The position numbers and the translations under genes are program-made. From Tateyamaria omphalii (GTDB lineage Bacteria > Pseudomonadota > Alphaproteobacteria > Rhodobacterales > Rhodobacteraceae): DNA of 64,000 nucleotides. The stretch covers positions 682,001-746,000 of the forward strand of contig NZ_JAHVHT010000001.1 of the NCBI RefSeq assembly GCF_019802125.1. Reading direction: 5' to 3'. Positions 15,815 to 23,231 of this stretch are shown one piece after another (position 1 is the stretch's first letter; every line of letters begins with the position of its first letter). The notes under the pieces were generated by a model. That model was not told the DNA's origin and made no database searches. It saw nothing but the letters and a program-made list of their open reading frames with translations.

Positions 15815-16783
15815 TCAGACCGTGTGGGTCGGGGTGCGGTAGTTGATCCGACGGACCGAGCCGGTCTTGGACCGCATCAGCAGCGTCTCACAGGTCAGCC
15901 AGCCGGGTTCGCGTTGCACCGCGTGCAGAAGCGAGCCGCTGGTTACGCCAGTTGCGGCAAAGATCACGTCCTGCGTCACCATCTCATCCCGGGTGTAGAT
16001 GCGGTCGAGATCGGTGATCCCTGCCTTGGCCGCGCGGCCCTTTTCATCGTCATTGCGGAACAGAAGCTTGCCATAGATCTGGCCGCCCATACACTTCAGC
16101 GCGGCAGCTGCAAGCACGCCTTCGGGCGCGCCACCTTCGCCCATGTACATGTCGATGCCGGTGGTCGGGTCGGCGCAGTGCATCACGCCCGCGACGTCAC
16201 CATCGGTGATCAGGCGGATGGAGGCGCCGGTGTCGCGCACGGCCTTGATCACCGCCTCGTGCCGGGGGCGTTCGAGGATGCAGACCGTGATGTCGGAAGT
16301 GTCGCAGCCCTTGGCCTTGGCCAACGCCTCGACCCGTTCGGCAGGCGTCATATCCAGCGTGACCGTGTCAGGCGCATAGCCCGGGCCGATGGCCAGCTTG
16401 TCCATGTAGACGTCGGGCGCGTGCAACATGCTGCCGCGCGGACCCATGGCGATCACGGTCAGGGCGTTGGGCATGTCCTTGGCCGTCAGCGTCGTGCCTT
16501 CAAGCGGGTCGAGCGCGATGTCCACGCCGGGGCCCGTGCCGGTGCCAACCTCTTCACCGATATAGAGCATGGGCGCTTCGTCCCGCTCACCTTCGCCGAT
16601 CACGACGACGCCCGCGATGTCCAGCATGTTGAGCTGTTGGCGCATCGCGTTCACGGCCGCCTGGTCCGCCGCCTTTTCGTCGCCATGGCCGACCAGCCGG
16701 GCGGAGGCGAGGGCGGCGGCCTCTGACACGCGGGCGAGGCCCAATGACAGCATGCGGTCCTGGAATTGTGCGGTGTCGGTCAT
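15815..16783 (-). CDS. glpX: Class II fructose-1,6-bisphosphatase GlpX
   Basis: The protein has 322 residues. Metal- and substrate-binding motifs include VVIGEGERDEAPM (60-72), DIALDPLEGTT (88-98) and CADPTTGIDMYMGEGGAPEG-like sequence (CADPTTG, GEGGAPEG). It hydrolyses fructose 1,6-bisphosphate to fructose 6-phosphate in gluconeogenesis. It starts 31 bases after the hom stop on the same strand; the hom-glpX-recJ order is one I recall from related genomes. The ATG gives MTDTAQFQDRM, close to family length. Confidence 0.94.
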   Translation of the reverse strand: MTDTAQFQDRMLSLGLARVSEAAALASARLVGHGDEKAADQAAVNAMRQQLNMLDIAGVVVIGEGERDEAPMLYIGEEVGTGTGPGVDIALDPLEGTTLTAKDMPNALTVIAMGPRGSMLHAPDVYMDKLAIGPGYAPDTVTLDMTPAERVEALAKAKGCDTSDITVCILERPRHEAVIKAVRDTGASIRLITDGDVAGVMHCADPTTGIDMYMGEGGAPEGVLAAAALKCMGGQIYGKLLFRNDDEKGRAAKAGITDLDRIYTRDEMVTQDVIFAATGVTSGSLLHAVQREPGWLTCETLLMRSKTGSVRRINYRTPTHTV

Positions 16784-16814
16784 GAAGAAAAGTCCTTTGG
16801 CGAAGTTTGAAAAA

Positions 16815-18101
16815 TCAGACGGCTTCGATCCGAAGCACAACGGGATCCGAAGCCAGCACACCGGTGCTTTGCATCGCGGTGAGTGCTTCGTTCACCGCTG
16901 AGCGCGTGCAGGTGTGGGTGACGATCAGAACGGGCGCGGTCGTGTCGCTGTGACCGTATTGGCGCATCCGGTCGATGCTGACGCCTGCGTCGCCCAGCAC
17001 AGTCGCAATCTTGGCCAGGGCTCCCGGTTTGTCGACCAGAGCCATGCGCAGATAGTAGGGGGCAGGCAGGATGGACGCCGCGCGCGGGACGGTTTCCAAC
17101 GTGTCTGCCGGTTGGCCGAAGACAGGCAGGCGCAGACCGCGCGCGATATCGCACACGTCGCCCATCACGGCAGAGGCGGTGGGCCCTTCGCCCGCGCCGG
17201 GACCGCGCAATACGACCTGTTCGACCGCGTGCCCTTCGATAGCGACCATGTTGGTGCCGCCCTGAAGCTGGCCGAATGGGGACGTGTCGGGCACGAGGCA
17301 GGGCATCATGCGCTGTTCCAGCCCGCGGCCCGTTTTTTGTGCCACGCCCAGCAGTTTGATCTTGTAGCCCATGTCGGCGGCGTGGCGGATATCGTCAATG
17401 CTGACCCGCTCGATCCCTTCCAGCTCGATCCCGTCGAAATCGATGCGCGTGCCGAATGCAATGGAGGATAGGATCGCAAGCTTATGCGCGGCATCAATGC
17501 CGCCCACGTCGAGTTGCGGATCGGCTTCGAGGTAGCCCAGCCCGTCGGCCTCGGCAAAGACCTCTTGATAGTTGAGGCCCGCGTTCTCCATCCGTGTCAG
17601 GATGTAGTTGCAGGACCCGTTCATGACGCCAACGATGCGCTTGATCTCGTTCCCGGCAAGCCCTTCGGACAGTGCTTTGATCACGGGAATTCCACCGGCG
17701 ACAGCAGCCTCGTAGCGCAGGCTGACGCCCTTGGCTTCCGCGGCTTCGGCCAGCGCCTGCCCGTGAATGGCGAGCATGGCCTTGTTGGCGGTGACCACGT
17801 CCTTGCCCGCGGCAATCGCGGCTTCGACGGACGCTTTGGCCGGACCGTCGGTGCCGCCCATCAATTCGACATAGATATCGACATCATCGCGGGTGGCGAG
17901 ATTAACCGGGTCGTCTTCCCAGCCGTAGCTGTTCAATGGTACACCGCGATCCGCGTCGCGCGATCGTGCACTCACGGCGGTGATCTCGATCTTGCGGCCG
18001 GTGCGCGCCTCAAGCATGGCGGCGTGCTGGCGCACGATCTTTACCACGCCGATGCCGACGGTGCCTAACCCTGCGATGCCAAGCCGAAGCGGTGCGTTCA
18101 T
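16815..18101 (-). CDS. hom: Homoserine dehydrogenase
   Basis: The protein has 428 residues. It has an NAD(P)-binding loop (GIAGLGTVGIGVV, 9-21), the homoserine dehydrogenase core (NGSCNYILTRMENAGLNYQE is the catalytic-domain signature) and a C-terminal ACT domain (about 345-428, MALVDKPGALAKIATVLGDA) for allosteric control. It reduces aspartate semialdehyde to homoserine on the way to threonine and methionine. It heads the hom-glpX-recJ run. The ATG at 18101 is preferred because upstream sequence is unconserved. Confidence 0.94.
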   Translation of the reverse strand: MNAPLRLGIAGLGTVGIGVVKIVRQHAAMLEARTGRKIEITAVSARSRDADRGVPLNSYGWEDDPVNLATRDDVDIYVELMGGTDGPAKASVEAAIAAGKDVVTANKAMLAIHGQALAEAAEAKGVSLRYEAAVAGGIPVIKALSEGLAGNEIKRIVGVMNGSCNYILTRMENAGLNYQEVFAEADGLGYLEADPQLDVGGIDAAHKLAILSSIAFGTRIDFDGIELEGIERVSIDDIRHAADMGYKIKLLGVAQKTGRGLEQRMMPCLVPDTSPFGQLQGGTNMVAIEGHAVEQVVLRGPGAGEGPTASAVMGDVCDIARGLRLPVFGQPADTLETVPRAASILPAPYYLRMALVDKPGALAKIATVLGDAGVSIDRMRQYGHSDTTAPVLIVTHTCTRSAVNEALTAMQSTGVLASDPVVLRIEAV

Positions 18102-18170
18102 GTCAGGGTCCTTGTAGCGATTGGGCGTCGCGGGCGATGTAACGGGTTCATGGTCCGGGTGCAATTGCCC

Positions 18171-18455
18171 TTAGTTCCAGCGCTGTTGCATGCGGGTGCG
18201 GGTGGCGGCATCGACGACGGGGCGCTGTTGCAGGGCGCGTGCCCGGGCTCTGAGGGCGGCGATGCGCGCCTCGAGATTTTCGGTGGTTGCGACCGGATCA
18301 CCGACGATGGGGGCGGTGCCCGCCAGCAAAGGCTCGAGTGGGACGAGGGCTGGAAAGTCGGAACCGGCAACGTCGGGTGAAACGGCATCGTCCAATGCGG
18401 GGAATTGTGTGCACGCAGCAAGGGCGACGAAAAGAAGGGCAGCGGGTGCGCGCAT
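18171..18455 (-). CDS. Small putative lipoprotein
   Basis: The protein has 94 residues. MRAPAALLFVALAAC is a short lipoprotein signal with a LAAC lipobox at Cys15. The mature part is acidic, then a helical Arg/Ala-rich stretch (ENLEARIAALRARARALQQ). I do not recognise the family. It lies upstream of hom on the same strand with a 69-base gap. The ATG at 18455 gives the cleanest signal peptide. Confidence 0.7.
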   Translation of the reverse strand: MRAPAALLFVALAACTQFPALDDAVSPDVAGSDFPALVPLEPLLAGTAPIVGDPVATTENLEARIAALRARARALQQRPVVDAATRTRMQQRWN

Positions 18456-18561
18456 ATTCAAACGGGTTCCGGAAACCATGTGTTGCCCTTGTGATGCACC
18501 ATGGCCCCGAATGGCGCAAGCGTCGCTTGGGTTTGAATGGGTGTTCAGTTAAATCCTGCCC

Positions 18562-19146
18562 ATGGCGCGCACAACAGGTTCGCATTCAGATATCACTGGC
18601 CCGCGTATTCGAGACGCGGCGCTGAGGCTTTTTGCACGCCACGGCTACGCCGCTGTGTCGATGCGCCAGATCGCGGGTGAGGTCGGGGTGCAGGCCGGGG
18701 CGCTGTATAACTACATCCCGGACAAGCAGAGCCTGCTCGTTGAATTGATGCGTGACCACATGGTGGAGTTGTTGGAGGCTGTGCCGGTTGATAGGTCCGA
18801 TCCGCCGCTCGCGCAGCTTGAAGCCTTTGTCCGCTTTCACATCGGATTTCACCATGCGCGACCCGATGCGGTGTTCATCGCCTATATGGAATTGCGCAAT
18901 CTGGAGCCCGGTAACTTTGCCGAGATCGAGGAGCTTCGCGGTCGCTACGAGGCTGTTTTGGAACGGATTTTGCGCGACGGGGCAGGGGCGGGCGTGTTCG
19001 ACGTGCCGGACCCCAAGATCGCCACGCTGGCCGTCATCGCGATGCTGACCGGGGTAACAACCTGGTTCCGGGCCGAGGGGCGGTTGAGCCTTGGGGACGT
19101 GCAGGATCAGTACTGGGACATGGTGCGCAAATCCGTGATGGCGTGA
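18562..19146 (+). CDS. TetR/AcrR-family transcriptional regulator
   Basis: The protein has 194 residues. The N-terminal HTH is at about 13-60 (IRDAALRLFARHGYAAVSMR, then GVQAGALYNYIPDKQSLL). The C-terminal ligand domain is helical, with a TetR_C pattern (VRFHIGFHHARPDAVFIAYM). The only divergent neighbour is the small lipoprotein gene; pirin converges downstream. No operator is clear. The ligand and targets are unknown, although acyl-CoA-type ligands are common in this branch. Confidence 0.88.
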   Translation: MARTTGSHSDITGPRIRDAALRLFARHGYAAVSMRQIAGEVGVQAGALYNYIPDKQSLLVELMRDHMVELLEAVPVDRSDPPLAQLEAFVRFHIGFHHARPDAVFIAYMELRNLEPGNFAEIEELRGRYEAVLERILRDGAGAGVFDVPDPKIATLAVIAMLTGVTTWFRAEGRLSLGDVQDQYWDMVRKSVMA

Positions 19147-19200
19147 CGGCGGGGCGAACGCTGTTTGGCTGCGCCAAATGCGCCCCGCCCGCCGTCCCGT

Positions 19201-20112
19201 TCAATGTGCAGGTTGGATAAAGGTACCATTGCGCAGATCGCGCATGGCTTGCTGCAACTCCGCTTGCGTGTTCATCACGATGGGGCCGTGCCAGGCCACG
19301 GGTTCGTTGATGGGCGCGCCCGAGATCAGCAGGAAGCGGATGCCCTCTGGGCCTGCCTGTACCGTCACTTCATCGCCCGTGCCGAAGCGGATCAGGGTGC
19401 GGTCGCCGGAGAGGTCGCGGATGTTGAGTTCTTGTCCTGCGACCTCTTTTTCCAAGAGCACGCCGGAGGGGTCGGAAGCGTCGGCAAAGGCGCCCGCGCC
19501 TTGGAAGACATAGGCGAAGGCCCGCCGGTAAGTGTCTATTTTAAAGGTCTTTTTCACTCCGGCGGGCACGGAGATGTCGAGGTATTGCGGATCTGCGGCG
19601 ATACCGTCAACGGGTCCTTTCTGGCCCCAGAACTCGCCTGTAATGACCCGCACGCGCGTCCCGTCATCGTCGGTGATTTCGGGGATGTCTGACCCTTCGA
19701 TGTCCTGGTAGCGCGGGGCTGTCATCTTCTGGTCCGAGGGCAGGTTGCCCCAGAGCTGGAAGCCGTGCATTTGACCACGCGCGTTGCCGTGCGGCATCTC
19801 TTGGTGGAGGATGCCGGAACCGGCGGTCATCCATTGGACGGAGCCTGCGCCTAGGGTGCCGGAATTGCCCAGGGAGTCGCTGTGCTCAACCGTGCCCTCG
19901 AGCACGTAAGTGATTGTTTCAATTCCCCTATGTGGGTGCCACGGGAACCCCTTTTCGAAGTGTTCCGGCACGTCGTTGCGGAAATCGTCGAAGAGCAGGA
20001 ATGGATCGAGTTCGGTGGGGTCCTGAAAGCCGAAGGCGCGGTGCAGGTGGACGCCGGCGCCTTCCATGGTGGGTTGGGCCTTGCGGGTTTCAATGGTGGG
20101 TCGGAGGGACAT
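19201..20112 (-). CDS. Pirin-family bicupin
   Basis: The protein has 303 residues. The N-terminal cupin holds the pirin metal site, HPHRGIETITYVLEG (two His and a Glu), plus HEDSLG-type and GSGILHQEMP motifs. The C-terminal pirin domain follows (about 180-290). Bacterial pirins are iron-binding, some with quercetinase activity, and act as stress or metabolic regulators; the role here is not evident. It is a single gene followed upstream by a 670-base non-coding stretch. Confidence 0.9.
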   Translation of the reverse strand: MSLRPTIETRKAQPTMEGAGVHLHRAFGFQDPTELDPFLLFDDFRNDVPEHFEKGFPWHPHRGIETITYVLEGTVEHSDSLGNSGTLGAGSVQWMTAGSGILHQEMPHGNARGQMHGFQLWGNLPSDQKMTAPRYQDIEGSDIPEITDDDGTRVRVITGEFWGQKGPVDGIAADPQYLDISVPAGVKKTFKIDTYRRAFAYVFQGAGAFADASDPSGVLLEKEVAGQELNIRDLSGDRTLIRFGTGDEVTVQAGPEGIRFLLISGAPINEPVAWHGPIVMNTQAELQQAMRDLRNGTFIQPAH

Positions 20113-20269
20113 GGCTGTCTCCTTTCATCCTTGCGTTGGGGCAAAGATAGGCGCGCGTGTGTGCATCGCAATTTGCGCCTGCGAACCGGGTCTGTGCGGA
20201 ACTGCAGCACAAGATGTCGAGGTGAAGTGACGGGACCACCACAACCGTTTGGTTCTCTCATTCCCGAGG

Positions 20270-20285
20270 ACCTGTATATACAGGT
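20270..20285. repeat. Perfect 16-base palindrome
   Basis: ACCTGTATATACAGGT is fully self-complementary. It lies in the pirin upstream region, 157 bases before the pirin start. It resembles a dimeric regulator site, but no cognate regulator is identifiable. Confidence 0.6.
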
Positions 20286-20450
20286 GGGCGCCAGGTAACC
20301 GGACCAGGGCCCGGACAGAGCCAGCTCCCTCGGAATTGCTTAAGGCCACCGGAATGCAACCTGTCACGAGAAGGGCAGAACCCGCCACGCGCCTACATAG
20401 GGGGGCGGATGGTGTGCGACAAGGCTTGGGTTGGGCGCAGGTTGCGGATC

Positions 20451-20556
20451 GGCCCTTCGGGGAGGATTTTTTTGAAACAGGGAATTCGGATCGGTCCGCG
20501 CGAGCGGCAAACGCCGTGGGGCGGCGTTTGAGGGCCGAATGGGCGGAGCCCCGGAC
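20451..20556 (+). repeat. Intergenic palindromic repeat, copy A
   Basis: It begins with the 33-base block 20451-20483, identical to copy C, containing GGATTTTTTTGAAACAGGGA. A hairpin follows (CAAACGCCG 20508-20516 and CGGCGTTTG 20522-20530), then GGGCGGAGCCCCGGACCGG, which is also in copy B. It lies in non-coding DNA. Confidence 0.85.
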
Positions 20557-20650
20557 CGGGGTGCGCACGCTGTGTTAACGAGCGGTTTGGCAGCATGTTT
20601 GGGGGCAATCCGTACGCACCAAATGCTCAAACTACGAAGTTTGCCGCCTA

Positions 20651-20738
20651 AACTGCACATTTTGAGACCCGTGAAACCGGCCAGTTTGGGTCCGATTTGA
20701 CCGAACTGCACATTTTGCATCCGAAACTGCGTATTTTG
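20651..20738. repeat. Three copies of AACTGC(AC/GT)ATTTTG
   Basis: Copies start at 20651, 20704 and 20725. The first two are identical over 14 bases (AACTGCACATTTTG) and the third differs at two. They lie in the non-coding stretch downstream of the SRPBCC operon. Function unknown. Confidence 0.7.
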
Positions 20739-20784
20739 CGTCGCGCGCCCGACTTGAGGCGCGCGAAAGGGTTAACGCGATACG

Positions 20785-21225
20785 TTATGCCGCAGGTTGG
20801 CTGAGCTCGGGCGCGGCGGGTTGGCCGTTCAGGTGGTCGCGCAGGCTGGTCTCGAAAAAGTGCTGCCAGCCGCGCTGACAGACATCGAAGCAGGCGATTT
20901 TCGGGGTGAGGCCCTCGTGTGTCAGCGTCACGGTGCTGCCGCCTTCTGCCGGGGCGACGTGCCAGAGCAGGCGGGTGCCGGTCCACTCGGTCGGATCATC
21001 CACATCTTCGATGATCATGTGGGCGTCGGTGCCGGTCCAGGTGAATGCCGTGTCCGTGGCACCGGGGTCGATGGCGAAGGTGACGTGGCTGGCGTTGAAC
21101 CGCACGGTGAAGCCGGTCGCAGAGCGGTCCACGCGGTTGGACCACCAGGTGTCGAGGCCGTCGATGATCTTGCGCTGCACCTGTTCGACCGGGGTGCATG
21201 TGGTGATTGTGGCGGTGTAGTCCAT
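20785..21225 (-). CDS. SRPBCC-domain (AHSA1/START-like) protein
   Basis: The protein has 146 residues from the ATG at 21225. It has the START/AHSA1 pattern: N-terminal strand and helix (TTCTPVEQVQRKIIDGLDTW), central strands, and a long C-terminal helix after LTHEGLTPKIACFDVCQRGW. Such proteins bind hydrophobic ligands in a cavity. It is the last gene of the cupin-ArsR-SRPBCC-SRPBCC operon, and its start overlaps the previous stop (TGATG). The ligand is unknown. Confidence 0.85.
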   Translation of the reverse strand: MDYTATITTCTPVEQVQRKIIDGLDTWWSNRVDRSATGFTVRFNASHVTFAIDPGATDTAFTWTGTDAHMIIEDVDDPTEWTGTRLLWHVAPAEGGSTVTLTHEGLTPKIACFDVCQRGWQHFFETSLRDHLNGQPAAPELSQPAA

Positions 21226-21644
21226 CAGGCGTCTCCGTGGATATGCGTGCGCAGTTGCACGAAGTGTTCGTCCCAGCCCTTGTCGATGGCGAGGGTGAGG
21301 CCGAAGGCGGCTTCGCCTTGTGGCAGGCCGTCGTGAATGAGCGACAGTTGGGTGCCGCCCGGCACGTCCGTGAGGGTCCATTTGACGGTGCTGCTTGCCC
21401 CCTCCATCGGGCCGACGGAAAAGGTGTATTCAATGTAGTCTGGTGGGCGGGCCGTTGTGACCTTGCCCCAAATGACCGGGTTACCGCTGTCCGCGCCGTA
21501 ACAGGTGTAGTCCTGCCCTTGGGTCAGCGCGGTCTTGGGCGCGTGGAACCATTTGGCCATGTGTTCGGGCTGGGTGAGGTAGTCCCAGACCATCTGGCGC
21601 GGTGCCTTTAGGAAGATCGTCTTTTGCAGGCGCGTGTCGGTCAT
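21225..21644 (-). CDS. SRPBCC-domain (AHSA1/START-like) protein
   Basis: The protein has 139 residues with the classic ArsR-linked SRPBCC pattern: TIFLKAPRQMVWDYLTQPEH at the N-terminus, WTLTDVPGGTQLSLIHDG, then a C-terminal helix (KGWDEHFVQLRTHI). It overlaps the ArsR gene by four bases upstream and the second SRPBCC gene by one base downstream. ArsR/SRPBCC pairs are common, and the SRPBCC protein is thought to bind the inducing or toxic small molecule. Confidence 0.88.
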   Translation of the reverse strand: MTDTRLQKTIFLKAPRQMVWDYLTQPEHMAKWFHAPKTALTQGQDYTCYGADSGNPVIWGKVTTARPPDYIEYTFSVGPMEGASSTVKWTLTDVPGGTQLSLIHDGLPQGEAAFGLTLAIDKGWDEHFVQLRTHIHGDA

Positions 21645-21961
21645 TGCATGTCCTTTTCAATGGCGGATTTGAGAGCGTCGAGGTGGCCGTCCCAGAAGCG
21701 GTCAAAGAATTCGAGCCAGGAGAGCACGGGAGCGAAGCCTGTCGGATCCAGACGGTTGATGCGCTCGCGGCCCCGCGCCTCGACCGTGATGAGGCCGCCG
21801 TCGCTGAGCACGGTGAGGTGTTTCTTGACCGCGGCGCGGGTCATGTCGAAACGGTCAGAGACCTGCGCGATGGTCATATCCTGCGTTGTCAGCATCCGCA
21901 GGATGTCACGGCGCGTGGGGTCGGCGAGGGCGCGGAAGGCGTTTTGGGGTTGGTCGGTCAT
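21641..21961 (-). CDS. ArsR-family winged-helix repressor
   Basis: The protein has 106 residues. The HTH spans about 8-80 (AFRALADPTRRDILRMLTTQ, VSDRFDMTRAAVKKHLTVLS, LITVEARGRERINRL). It lacks the CxC metal motif of ArsR/SmtB, so it probably belongs to the branch that senses organic ligands together with SRPBCC partners. It overlaps genes on both sides by four bases. Two GATxCC-N4-GGTATC inverted repeats just upstream of the operon are probable operators for it. Confidence 0.9.
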   Translation of the reverse strand: MTDQPQNAFRALADPTRRDILRMLTTQDMTIAQVSDRFDMTRAAVKKHLTVLSDGGLITVEARGRERINRLDPTGFAPVLSWLEFFDRFWDGHLDALKSAIEKDMQ

Positions 21962-22365
21962 GGCGTCACCGGGAGGAAGTCGAAGGCGCCGTCCTGGTAG
22001 AGCATCGTGACGCAAGGGGTGGCAGAGACGCAGGCGGAGATATGCGGCAGGTTGGCGGGGATTTCGTAGTAGGCGCCGGGGCCGATCTTGGGCGGGTTCA
22101 CGGCGTCGGGTGTGGCGTGGGTCATTTCCCCTTCGAGCATAAGGCCGAACATGGTGGCGGATTTGATGTGGGGCGGGCTGACCGTGCCTGCGGGCAGGCG
22201 GACCATGGCGAAGTAGGCTTCGGTCATGCGGTCGCCGGAGAGGGGGGCGAAGGCGACGCCCTCGGGCGTGGTGGCCCAATTGAGCGCGTCGGTTGGGGTG
22301 AGGATGATTGCCGGGTCTGCGAGGGCAGGAGTGGCTGCGAGGAGGAGGGCGGCGAGGGGTTTCAT
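21958..22365 (-). CDS. Secreted cupin-domain protein
   Basis: The protein has 135 residues: a signal peptide (MKPLAALLLAATPALA) and a single cupin barrel. The usual His cluster is only partly present (SPPHIKSATMFGLMLEGEM, then LPHISACVSATPC), and an ACVSATPC Cys pair may form a disulfide. It is the first gene of the operon, and its ATG at 22365 lies 17 bases from the first operator. A periplasmic binding or enzymatic role is possible. Confidence 0.8.
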   Translation of the reverse strand: MKPLAALLLAATPALADPAIILTPTDALNWATTPEGVAFAPLSGDRMTEAYFAMVRLPAGTVSPPHIKSATMFGLMLEGEMTHATPDAVNPPKIGPGAYYEIPANLPHISACVSATPCVTMLYQDGAFDFLPVTP

Positions 22366-22381
22366 GGGGTCTCTCAAATAT

Positions 22382-22423
22382 GATGCCATTTGGTATCATA
22401 TTAATGAGATACCTTTTGGTATC
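22382..22423 (-). promoter_or_regulatory. Tandem operators upstream of the cupin-ArsR-SRPBCC operon
   Basis: Two inverted repeats with identical right arms: GATGCC-ATTT-GGTATC (22382-22397) and GATACC-TTTT-GGTATC (22408-22423), centres 26 bases apart. Read on the minus strand, TTGACA abuts the distal repeat. A repressor bound here would cover the promoter, consistent with ArsR autoregulation. Confidence 0.75.
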
Positions 22424-22466
22424 ATGTCAAGCTATGTTGTTTGTGCCTGGGGCAGCGCTGGCTAAG

Positions 22467-23231
22467 TCACTCGGAAGGTTGGGTGAATCCGTAGCGCTCC
22501 AGCTCTTCGGGCAGGAGGACGTAGATTTGGTCGGGCGGCGTCGAGAGCGCGTGTTGCATGACGAGCGGGTCGATTCCCATCTCGTCGAGATAGGTCATCA
22601 CCTCGGCCTGGCCGCGCTGGATGTCTTCGACGGCGAAGGCGGCGGGGAGGAACGTGTTTTCGCCGAAATAGTGCTGGTGCACGCCGACAGAGGCGTCCGG
22701 GTCGATGTCGCGCGTGGTGCCTGCGGCCAGAAGGTAGGGGCAGGCGGAGTAGCAGAATTCTCCGCGCAGCATTTGCGTGCTGATCCCTTCGGCGCGGATG
22801 GTGCGTCCGAGGGCGAGCGCGTCCTGCACCGAGCCGCCGGGGCTTTGCAGGATGAGCGTTTCGGGGCGGGGGTCGGATTGCAGGATCATCGCGGCGAGGC
22901 GGTCGGCGTCGCCTGCGGTGATTTCCCCTTCGAGCCGGTAGGTGGTGCCGTCTGTCTGGGTGAGGACGAGGCGGTTCGGGAGTTCGCCTGGGTCGCGGGC
23001 GGGTTGGGTGACGGGGCGGTCGCGGTCGGGGCGGAAGGTGCGGCGCTGGTCGCCGGGACGCACGGGTTCGGTGAGGCGCGGGGCATCGGGGCCGAAGGAG
23101 GGCAGGCGGAGGCCCTGCATGTCGCCGAGGATTAGGAGGCCACCGATGCCCAGTTGGAATACCAACACGCCCATCAGCACGCGGGCGACGGGGTTGCGCG
23201 GTTTACTCTCGGTATCCGCCGTGTCGGTCAT
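22467..23231 (-). CDS. Membrane-anchored ClpP-like (COG3904) protein
   Basis: The protein has 254 residues: a membrane segment at about 17-38 and a ClpP/crotonase-like domain from about 85 on. PGGSVQDALALG (131-142) matches the ClpP oxyanion/strand loop. YSACPYLLAAG (161-171) puts Ser162 at the nucleophile position, and VGVHQH (182-187) supplies the catalytic His. The domain is predicted periplasmic. COG3904 members are uncharacterised. The start overlaps the stop of an upstream coiled-coil membrane gene by four bases, so the two act as one operon. Confidence 0.82.
   Translation of the reverse strand: MTDTADTESKPRNPVARVLMGVLVFQLGIGGLLILGDMQGLRLPSFGPDAPRLTEPVRPGDQRRTFRPDRDRPVTQPARDPGELPNRLVLTQTDGTTYRLEGEITAGDADRLAAMILQSDPRPETLILQSPGGSVQDALALGRTIRAEGISTQMLRGEFCYSACPYLLAAGTTRDIDPDASVGVHQHYFGENTFLPAAFAVEDIQRGQAEVMTYLDEMGIDPLVMQHALSTPPDQIYVLLPEELERYGFTQPSE

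Larger units (their letters stand above)
20113..20784. other. Non-coding stretch rich in palindromes and short repeats
   Basis: No convincing gene. Open frames on both strands here are low-complexity and unconserved. It contains a perfect 16-base palindrome (20270-20285), one copy of the GAAACAGGGA intergenic repeat with a hairpin (20451-20556), a CAAACT-ACGA-AGTTTG inverted repeat (20628-20643) and three copies of AACTGC(AC/GT)ATTTTG. These are listed separately. Confidence 0.7.

Noticed and set aside
20270..20285. E. coli-type SOS box (CTGT-N8-ACAG)
   Set aside because: The palindrome has only four bases between CTGT and ACAG, and Alphaproteobacteria use GTTC-N7-GTTC instead.
20125..20578. 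Small genes in the pirin upstream gap
   Set aside because: Frames on both strands overlap the repeat copy and palindromes, lack ribosome-binding sites and have no conserved features.
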